Source: Reticulitermes speratus (lineage: Eukaryota; Arthropoda; Insecta; Blattodea; Rhinotermitidae). Taken from it: a DNA stretch of 64,000 nucleotides. The stretch is from NCBI GenBank assembly GCA_021186555.1, contig JAJKFL010000042.1, forward strand, positions 10,470,781 through 10,534,780. The letters are read 5' to 3'. The notes below the pieces were generated by a model that saw only the letters and a list, made by a program, of their open reading frames with translations, was not told where the DNA came from and did no database searches. Each line of letters opens with the position of its first letter. The stretch's first letter is position 1. Positions 56,341 to 64,000 of the stretch are shown one piece after another. The translations under genes were made by a program, and so were the position numbers.

Positions 56341-56495
56341 TTTTCTTTTAGTCCGGCCTCTCCTACACACTCATCGTAGGTGTAGAGGGTGACTGCTGCA
56401 ACTGATCACACTCAATGACACACACACAAACACTCGGTAGGACTCCCCTAAACGAGGGATCGGCCCGTGGTTGAGGCCTCTACTGAGGTAATCTC
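56341..56495 (-). mobile_element. SINE A with tail type 2, 5'-truncated
   Basis: The minus strand begins inside the body (gaggcctcaaccacgggccg), has cgagtgtttgtgtgtgtcat where other copies have ccgagtgtggtgtgtctgag, then tgagtgtgatcagttgc, caccctctacacctacgatg and an A-rich end. The tail matches the 16.9-kb copy, not the common tail. Confidence 0.72.
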
Positions 56496-57165
56496 CTCCG
56501 TCTGTAAATTCAGGCCTGCAGAACGAACTCAACACGTAAAAAACACAAATTACATTTTAGTTTTATAAACAGAAATTAAAGGATAGAATCAAATTTCGAC
56601 ATCCTTAATCTATTTTTGAGAAGAAAATTATGAAAAATTTCGTACTGAGTACTGAAGCAAAATTATTCCTTCTGTCAACCGACAGTTTTAATTACCTTGT
56701 CTTAAGCAAACACGGAAAATTTATTACACAGGAAAACGTGAAAGGAAATAAGGTCTACATTTTACACAAGTTCCTCGAAAGATTTAAAAAAAGGTATTTC
56801 AAGAGAGGCAACATAAAACCATAAATAACAACAGTTATGTTGATTTAGTTGTCGTGGTGAATGCCAAGTTTCGGCAGACCACAGCCTTGTTCCTTGAATA
56901 GGAGTGCACTCTACAACAACACTGTAAATTTAAATACTTGAACATTACTGCGTTGGTCAAGCCGGTGGTACCGCTACAAAGCTCGACTGAGCAAGGTAGA
57001 CTAAACTCAAAAGCCTATCACATAATAGGCCTATTGATACTATGAAATATAACATATCCTTTGCTCTAATGCAACGCATGTTTGACGAATGTCTGATATT
57101 CGTTTAACAATAAGCCTCACTTTCTCCACCCTGATTAAAATAAACTATGATATATATATAATGTG
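56496..57165. other. No recognisable feature
   Basis: The frame at 56630-56824 is lysine-rich and unrecognised. Confidence 0.35.
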
Positions 57166-57350
57166 TTTATTTTCCTGCTTGACCGATAAGCGCCGGCCCG
57201 ACGCTCTAGTGAATTTTTTCAGACTATCTAAAGGTTATTATCACTGCAATAGTGTGTCTATCTCCCGACACGCGGCGTAAGACGCAACGCTGGCAGAGAG
57301 CTGGGGGAGCGTTGTTGTGCCGGCGCTTATCGGTCAATCAGGAAATAAAA
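57166..57350. mobile_element. MITE K with 31-bp inverted ends
   Basis: Left arm 57166-57196 and right arm 57319-57350 are inverted copies with one or two differences. The shared core is gaccgataagcgccggc. Inside the arms, gacgctc and gagcgttg extend the pairing. The 120-bp interior is more GC-rich than the surroundings (ccgacacgcggcgtaagacg). No coding capacity. Confidence 0.72.
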
Positions 57351-57822
57351 ACTCTACATATTATAAAATAGACTATTTACTACAAACATTTTATTTATCT
57401 ATATCACCATCAATGTATAGTCTACTATTTATCATAGGGCTTCACCCAGTGGTGATAACATTTTGTATTAAACCTTGGCCAAGCGGTGAAGCGGGATATG
57501 AAACACATTACACTGATTATTTCTCTGATGCTCCTACAGAGTTACATTGCAGTATCAGCCCACATTTGGGGGCTAACGGGTTAGATTGCTCCGCACAGAG
57601 GGAGAATGTGCAGCGGTTAAGTGCGTTTGCAAACCTGCGCTGCCCCCACAAAAACCGCCCACTCTATCCATCCGTCTGCACGCATGAAACCCAGTCAGTC
57701 AATGCTACGTAGGTAAATAATAGACTTGTTCCGAGATCCACACAAAACACTCGGTGGGCAGAAGGTATTTTTTTTACACCCGATGGTTAATGAATGACGT
57801 AACATTATAATAATGAATAGCT
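57351..57822. other. Unassigned, partly GC-rich
   Basis: The frame at 57317-57712 (131 codons) covers a GC-richer patch at 57470-57690. I recognise no domain and no repeat. It starts inside MITE K, so the given start is not meaningful. Confidence 0.3.
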
Positions 57823-58075
57823 TTTTTTCATGGCTCGACGGCCCCTAGTAGGCCAGGGTCTCCTTATTATCGAGGCTTCACGATCACACTCATACACACC
57901 ACACTCGGTAGAATTCCTCTGGACGAGTGATCAGCCCGACTGAGACCTATACCTGAAAACACACAACAATCACAAGAGACAGGCAACCATGTCCACGGCG
58001 GGATTCGAACCCGTAATACCAGCAACCGAGCGGCTGTAGACCTACGCCTTAGACCGCGCGGCCACTGGGATCGGC
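57823..58075 (-). mobile_element. SINE A, full length
   Basis: Minus-strand copy with a T-run at the left end (57822-57828), tail type 1, body, and a complete tRNA head to gcggccactgggatcgg. B-box cgggattcgaacccg (this strand) is intact. Confidence 0.88.
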
Positions 58076-58584
58076 ACTGACGAATAGTTACTGTAATATA
58101 AAAACAGGTAATTCAAATCATTTCACGCATCTCTATCTACTATCTCACAAAATGAAATGACATTCTGTTTCCTGGAGGCCAAGTACATTTTTTCCTTGTT
58201 TTTTTTTTTTGTAGCGCCCGCACAGCAACTGAGAGTAAATGCAGGTCATTCTTTCACTGCCCACACGCTTCGATTCGTCCTTCAGGGAGGCGTTGACTCT
58301 GGGAAAGTTCCTCTTCGAATGCTCGAGTGCAGCTTAGTGGAATATACTAAATTTATCTCTACAACGGGAATTAAAAAGTACTTCAAAGCACACATAGCGA
58401 AAGTAAACTAAGAAGAGGAAAGTCTCCTTAAAACAAAATCAGTAGTGGCCAAACCTACCAATGTTAACGAAGTGCCCTCAGCAGAACCGCTTAAAGTTAT
58501 TTCTTTATGCTTTAAAATAACAGAATGATTATAACTCAATCAGCTATAATTCCTTGGAAGAGAATCCTTGTTAGAAGCTAACAG
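58076..58584. other. Mostly featureless; one exon-like frame
   Basis: At 58200-58212 a T-run followed by GTAG precedes an open stretch to 58411 reading APAQQLRVNAGHSFTAHTLR and so on. It has the look of a splice acceptor and short exon, but there is no family match and no second exon, so I do not call a gene. Confidence 0.25.
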
Positions 58585-58840
58585 ATTCTCAGCTAGTCGA
58601 GAAATTTCCCGCATTTTATGGAACCCGAAAGTTCATTACCGCAATCACAAGACACGCCACCTGTCGCAGTCCTGAGCCAGATCAATACAGTCCATGCCCC
58701 AATCCCACTACTTGAAGGCTCACGATTAATTTATCCTCCTATCTACGCCTAAGTCTTCCAAGTGGTCTCTTTCCCTCAGGTTTCCCCACCAAAATTCTGT
58801 ATGCACTCTCCTGTCTCCCATAAAGTCCACAAGATGATTT
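58585..58840 (-). pseudogene. LINE H C-terminal and 3'UTR relic
   Basis: tctcagctagtcgagaaatt, cggaacccgaaagttcatta, cctgagccagatcaataca and tctacgcctaagtcttccaa follow the same order as at 35.44 kb. The upstream part gtttccccaccaaaattctg matches 50.3 kb. Frame is lost. Confidence 0.62.
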
Positions 58841-59424
58841 AGTTGTCGTGAAAGCTTCAAATTATATATAGATTATAAACTACTTTAAATTTTAAAAATT
58901 CACAATGAAAAGTAGCTCTGCACAAGAATATAATTACTATTGCATCAAGAAGTCTCAAATTATGACTATCACATATCGGATTTCACTGTCAGTCTCACTG
59001 GTGATCCTGCATACAGGAAAACCTTCATCATACTGTACAAAGCCCGCATGTTAACTGATTCACAGGCACCTCGAACGTGAACTTTGAGTTAGTCGACATT
59101 TTGAGACGTCTGCGGACATTCCTATTAGCATATCCTCCAACCGAACAAAGAAATCCAGCGCGTCATTTCTATAGATCCTATGTCTGAATACACTAAATAC
59201 AGGTTTGGCAAGTGCAGTCATCAGTGAAACTGACAAAGAAACGCTGTTGTAAGTTGAAATAAAAACATCCTATTCCTTTATTTTCGATACAGTTCATCAT
59301 TATGCACATCTTACTTTATTGCATCATTTTTAAAGCGTAAAGAATATTTACCATTGTCCTGTACCACTGGTGTGAAACTGGATGTTATCTGTGCGGTGAT
59401 TAACAGTGATCATTTCCTGGTTTG
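58841..59424. other. No recognisable feature
   Basis: AT-rich. Confidence 0.35.
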
Positions 59425-59590
59425 TGATATGGACGCTGTCAGAAGGTTAATAATCGTCTACCAAACTGCATGGCGTCATAACCCAGAAGAACGTAACATT
59501 ACGATTAGTGTAATGAAAACAAGCAGGGTGGTATGGGTCGGCAACGTAGCATGCATAGGGAAAAGAGAAACGCAAACACATTTTTCTCAT
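59425..59590 (+). repeat. Family F block joined to a LINE C-terminal fragment
   Basis: 59450-59495 (cgtctaccaaactgcatggc, cataacccagaagaacg) is the family F 3' block. From about 59515 the frame reads SRVVWVGNVACIGKRETQT, the RWVGHVARMG block of LINE C-termini. Two relics lie side by side. The frame at 59354-59626 spans both. Confidence 0.5.
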
Positions 59591-60474
59591 AATCGCAGAA
59601 GAGAAGAGATCAAGTGGGAGTCCTAACTGCAGACGGAATGTTATTACCAAAATAAATTTATGACTGTAATAGAGTCTGATTATAAGTATTTGATTCGCTG
59701 AAGTTACATTTATTATAGGGCTCTTGTGAACACGGAAATGAACTTAGGTGCTTTCGTATAAGTAGCTAAAAGTACCTACTAGCTTCGTCACTTCCGTCCG
59801 TCTGTCCTCAAGTATCAGCGCTGCTCCCACAGGACGGGTTAAGATGAAATTTGATATTGAGTACTTTTATGAAACTCTGTCTAGAAAATCCAAATTTGGT
59901 TAAAATCTCACACTATATATGAAGACCTAAGTACGTTACATTGTTGCCGACGACATAAATTCGTCACAACAGCATTGTTGTGTAACACTAAATATTTTTA
60001 TATTGTTGACAGCGACATGTGGCCTACACAGAGAAAGCATTGTTGCCTTTCCTTCACAACAATGGTGATGCAAGGCGTCACAATGTTACGTTACACGTAT
60101 ATGGCCCGTCTCATTACAAATACTGTAATCTTGACTATGCGACTACGATCTCCTTATGGAAGACTCGGCTTCGTGGAATCAGTGCAATTCACAGACAAGG
60201 CTGTAAATAAGGAACGTCCTCCGTTTCGTCTTCTGTTTCGCAGCCCCGATGTACAGATATCCGAGAAAAGTAAATAACCAAGAAAATTCTTATTTAATTT
60301 CTTGATTTGTGTGTCACGAAATAATAATACTGTCCAAGGGTAATCAGTTACCCTTGACATAAGTTTCTTTAAATGAAGTCAAGAATATGATCGAATTTAC
60401 GTAAAACAAGTAACTATCCACCTTTACTCGCAAACCGCTTCTAAGAGTCCTTTTCGAGACCCGGTCAATCATCA
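59591..60474. other. No recognisable feature
   Basis: The overlapping frames at 59975-60277 and 60019-60210 are unrecognised. The 60000-60240 patch is less AT-rich than its flanks. Confidence 0.3.
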
Positions 60475-60735
60475 GGATAATCAAGAAACTCCTCGTCCCT
60501 TACAGAACCCGACGTTTCGTTGCCGCTTTCACAACAGCATGACCACTGGCCCTATCCTGAACCAGCTGAATCCAGTCTGCACCACCAGATAATATGTCAT
60601 TAAAATCAGTTTCAATAGATCTTCCCAGCTACGCCTAGACACTTGAGATTGTATTTTTTATTTAGGTTTTCCGACTTCAGTTGTGTATCAAGTTGATATT
60701 TTTCCTGTGCGTGCCACATACCTCGCACTTTACAT
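60475..60735 (-). pseudogene. LINE H C-terminal and 3'UTR relic
   Basis: ataatcaagaaactcctcgt, cagaacccgacgtttcgttg, ccgctttcacaacagcatga and gaaccagctgaatccagtct are collinear with 58.6 and 35.5 kb. Reading frame lost. Confidence 0.6.
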
Positions 60736-61339
60736 CTCCTCGATAAGTGCGTTAAAATTAGTTAATAACCAAGAAATTGAGGTCACTGTGTTAATAATTT
60801 TTTTCTGAAAATAACAGAGAGAATAAAGACCCAAGTCTTCCAACGTTTAATTGTATAAATGGTAGCTCTTCAAAAACTTTATACAGTTCCTTAATATCAG
60901 GTAACATTTAATTTTGTCTGCACAAAACACTCCGTATAATCCAGTACACACCAAATATCGGAAGAACCACTGCATTAAAAAGCAACTTCAACCCGGTCAG
61001 TTTATCGAGTTTGTAAACTACGAGATTATATTCTTCAAAGAAGGTATGAGTACTATCAAAGTTCCAAAAACTTTAACATTAAATTTCATGGAGATGGCAA
61101 AATTTTATACTTAATTTCTCACCAAAATAATCCCCATGATGTACTACATTACCTTCAACCTACAGGCTGAAAGAAGCAGATTCTCTAAACAAATAACAAA
61201 AAAATTTTAAAACATAGCTTATTTATTGGTACGACGCCCCCCAGTATCCGTGGGCCTAACAGCACATTTCGTGGGGAATTTAGATTCGTGCCACAAAACA
61301 AGGCTCCTCTATCTTTAGAGTCAAGTAGTTTGAGACTAC
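60736..61339. other. No recognisable feature
   Basis: AT-rich. Confidence 0.35.
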
Positions 61340-61420
61340 GTGACTCTGATGATGGGTGCACTAAACTCCTTAGAAACGTTGGGAACTAATCGCATTCCAG
61401 AAGCTCAGAATCAGCAACCC
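61340..61420 (+). repeat. Family F-like hammerhead-type motif (copy l)
   Basis: CTGATGA (61346-61352), T, GGGTG...CTCC arms (weak), GAAAC (61373-61377), then gttgggaactaatcgcattc and cagaag as in family F. Core is intact; stem II is poor. Confidence 0.4.
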
Positions 61421-61619
61421 TTCTGTTACATCCTCAAATCTGCCTTCTACGTTACAACTAAAATTGTGTTCTACAAATACGTGTCTCCCACTTAAGAAAA
61501 AATGCAAGCAACATGTTCTACTTATTATTATATCTACCACCAAGAACATTTCCCGTATTGCTTTTGGTAATTGTGGGGAGGGATTTAAGCGACGCTGCAG
61601 TATATTCAAAATGTCTGTC

Positions 61620-62095
61620 ATATTCTTCTGTAGTCTGTCTTACGACAGATCCGTAGCCTCTTCCAAAGCGAGTTATCCCAGGGTGCGATCTAGTGCTTCC
61701 TCTTTCAAGTTCCAGTATCTTCTCTTTTCCTTAAAGTCATCCAGTAGATGCTTACATCTTATTCTTCGTCTTCCCGTCATTTCCATCCTTCCTTCTAACT
61801 TTCCTTCAATCACGTGTTTCAGAAGGTAGTTTCTACGCAAGATGTGACCAATCTAGTTAGCCTTTCTTCTTTTTATCGTCTGTACGATATTCCTCTCCTC
61901 CTTAACTCTGTGTAATACTTCTTCATTTCTCACACGATCGGTCCAACTGATATTCTCCATTCTTCTCCAGCACCACATTTCAGACATTTCCACGTATTTC
62001 TGATCTACTTTCCGAAGTGTCCATGTTTCGGCACCATACAAAGCTATGCTCCAAATGTAGCACTTTATTAGTTTCTTCCTTAAATTTAAGTCCAA
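61620..62095 (-). pseudogene. LINE M reverse-transcriptase C-terminal relic
   Basis: The minus frame from 62095 reads LIKCYIWSIALYGAETWTLR, then MWCWRRMENISWTDRVRNEE and EERNIVQTIKRRKAN, the conserved region after the RT palm in this LINE type. A TAG at 61853-61855 stands where tryptophan is usual (W.IGHILRRN). The frame then continues IGHILRRNYLLKHVIEGKLE and LLDDFKEKRRYW before a frameshift near 61680. The palm domain with the catalytic YADD/FADD is absent. The same family is present at 6719-6830. Confidence 0.78.
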
Positions 62096-62890
62096 TATGT
62101 AAGAAAATAATGAAGTTCCTACTCCTTCCGCAAGTGAACCTACATACAGTACTATCCACGCATTGAAGTCACTCTTTCACGTACGGACTCCATCCACCCC
62201 TTACAGCGAGACGACTTGTAACTGGCATAAGTGAAATGCTGTATTGTATCAGGAGTGCCTGTATCATTAGCGACACTGATTACGCAAGAATACAAACATT
62301 ATTTTTGACAATAATAAATTATAAATGCTTAAAAAACTTACCCAAAATTAGGGAAGGAAAGAAGAGATACAGCTCATTGAACTAATCAGAAATATGGTAA
62401 ATGCTTGTGATTCTCGTTACCTGTGTGACAGCCTTACCATGAACCTCCCACAATTTTTAAAGTACAGCGGGTACAATCATAAATATTTATTTGGTCCAAA
62501 CATCCATCATAACCCAATCTTACCTACTGATAATATTAATGCTGCAGATTTCTCGCATACCCCTTACTAAACGACGTTTTTTAAGCGTACTTTGTTTAAA
62601 GACGTTTTCTTAAACATACAAATTATGCACGAAGTATATTTTATTGTTCATGAGTTCGGATAAAAGTGAAATGAATAAATAATGGTCTGTTGTAACGCAC
62701 AGTAGATCGCAGGGTCTGTGTTTTGAAAAACTGAGGAAGAAGGCAGTGTACAGCTCAGTTAAAATAGCCAGTCTACGAACATTTATTTGAAAGTAACTCA
62801 CATAAAAAGGAAGTAATATTACTAACCATATCTAGATATTGGGTCAGCTGTCTATTACATTTATCTCCATGCGCCGTGACGCTATTTATA
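62096..62890. other. No recognisable feature
   Basis: No gene or repeat match. Confidence 0.35.
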
Positions 62891-62906
62891 CCACATGTAT
62901 ACCCTA

Positions 62907-63203
62907 AGCAAAGGTAAAGCAATCCCATTACAGGCCTGGATAGGCCCATAGGGTTCCAGGAGGTTGAGGCTCCCAGATTTCTAGACAATCGGCACATGAA
63001 GGTGCTAAGGTTGTCAGCCCTACGCACCGACCGCCTTTATCCCCCAGGAAATATTTCTGGTACTCATTTCTGTTAGAGGCTGAGTCGACCCCAGGGCCAT
63101 ATTGCGACTGAAAGGATTATGTCAATGAAAAATTCCAATAACACCATCGGAAATTGAACGCACGACCTTCCGGTTTGTAGCGCAGTGCCTCAGCCAACTG
63201 CCC
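62907..63203 (-). mobile_element. SINE D, full length with 16-bp target-site duplication
   Basis: Very well kept copy flanked by perfect repeats ccacatgtatacccta (62891-62906 and 63204-63219). The head on the minus strand ends at gcagttggctgaggcactgc. The B-box has one change. Left end aaaggtaaagc (TTTACC-type tail). The perfect duplication suggests a young insertion. Confidence 0.93.
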
Positions 63204-63219
63204 CCACATGTATACCCTA

Positions 63220-64000
63220 CAATTACCAAAGTATCTGTAAGGAATCCACGGCACAAACCTCTACAGCCTCCTTGATCTTGAAAATGGCAAAATAATCGAG
63301 TTATATAACGGAGCCATATGTGACTGTTGACATCTTAATTGGCCATCCTTGTAATGGAACATTTTTGTCTTTGCAGGCGAGGGAAGGGCAGAATACGAAA
63401 CGACTGAACTTTTTTAAACTTGTACTTGATTTTCTAATCTCATAGGTGCAAAATCTGAGGTCCTCCCCTCCATGGACAAGTTGGCACTGACAGTGAAGAG
63501 ACGGCCAAACAGGCACCACAAGAAAGAGAAAGAAGAGGCATCAGAGGTCGATACAGAAGAGGAGTAGGAGATTGTGGCCAATCCCGACACACGGCCTCCT
63601 TTTATAAGAAGTCGGCGATGGCATGGAGGATGTTTCAGTATTCAGCTGACTTGCTACAGTATCGAACTCCGTCCCCCTCCTCTCGTATCGTCTTCAGAGA
63701 GGCTGCGGCGTTTAGTGGTCCACCACCTTGAGCGGGAACTATGACGAGGCTACTGCGGTGATTGTATGATCGAGACACAGCGAGTTACTGACGACGATAA
63801 TGAAGACGCCCCCCATCATTCTGTGCTATGTAAGTACGCCATTCAAGTGTCCGGTGATGGTCATCTGTATACGACTTAACACAACATCTTAAACCGTTCA
63901 AAGCATGATGATTATCTTGATAATATTTAAAAACTCAGTCCCTACATCACAGAAGACAAGCTGCATATCCTTTACGTAGACCAACCGGTTAATTTCCTCT
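63220..64000. other. Unassigned; 63440-63780 is GC-richer
   Basis: The purine-rich patch 63480-63570 and GC-rich 63590-63790 differ from the AT-rich rest of the window. cttttataagaagtc at 63598-63612 is TATA-like. This could be the edge of a gene or another repeat, but nothing here supports either firmly. Confidence 0.25.

Noticed and set aside
1-64000. Bacterial-type features (operons, ribosome binding sites, riboswitches, rho-independent terminators)
   Set aside because: Composition, SINEs, LINEs and lack of dense coding show a eukaryotic genome; such calls would not be meaningful.

Overview
The window looks like repeat-rich intergenic DNA from an arthropod genome, most likely an insect. 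It is AT-rich, has no operon structure, and most long open frames fall inside dispersed repeats. The mix of tRNA-headed SINEs, a jockey/CR1-like LINE, mariner remnants and Penelope-like retroelement (PLE) debris fits an insect. The repeat flavour makes me guess Blattodea (cockroach or termite), but that guess rests on impression, not on a search. I could not support any intact host gene, rRNA, functional tRNA or CRISPR array in 64 kb.

Layout. 0-12 kb: SINEs of families A, C, D and E, one LINE 3'-end copy and LINE tails. 12-21 kb: a compound E+F repeat, a paired MITE family (13.04 and 17.90 kb), a SINE B copy with clear target duplications, a PLE-like inverted repeat (15.6 kb) and two snap-back repeats (18.4 and 20.2 kb). 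22.5-28.2 kb: the main mobile block. It holds a 3'UTR-only LINE copy, two SINE E copies and a 5'-truncated LINE whose reverse transcriptase frame is still open over 567 codons (minus strand). 28-44 kb: decayed LINE tails, a transposase relic (30.3 kb), SINEs and two more PLE-like inverted structures (36.5 and 39.6-40.2 kb). 44.7-45.6 kb: a 44-bp minisatellite of about 21 copies. 46-64 kb: SINEs, a mariner-like element with long terminal inverted repeats (47.4 kb), a second mariner transposase relic (48.9 kb), two further inverted-repeat elements (50.9 and 57.2 kb), and LINE C-terminal relics.

The most interesting signal is a set of more than ten short motifs scattered over the window. They have the form CTGANGA-T, a short stem, then GAAAC and a small palindrome. 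The stem arms change together between copies (GATC/GATC, GGCC/GGCC, GGGAC/GTCCC, GAAGA/TCTTC). This matches the type I hammerhead ribozyme core known from PLE terminal repeats. The best copy (36.79 kb) sits in an element with perfect 79-bp inverted repeats, a short one-sided extension and a 12-bp target duplication. A common repeat here (family F), whose chance peptides look like SET-V-N-Y-TT---NPED, appears to be built around the same motif.

The SINEs also show modular 3' ends. Families A and B share a tail, family A has a second unrelated tail, and D and E both end in TTTACC repeats. This suggests that a few LINE partners move several tRNA-derived heads.
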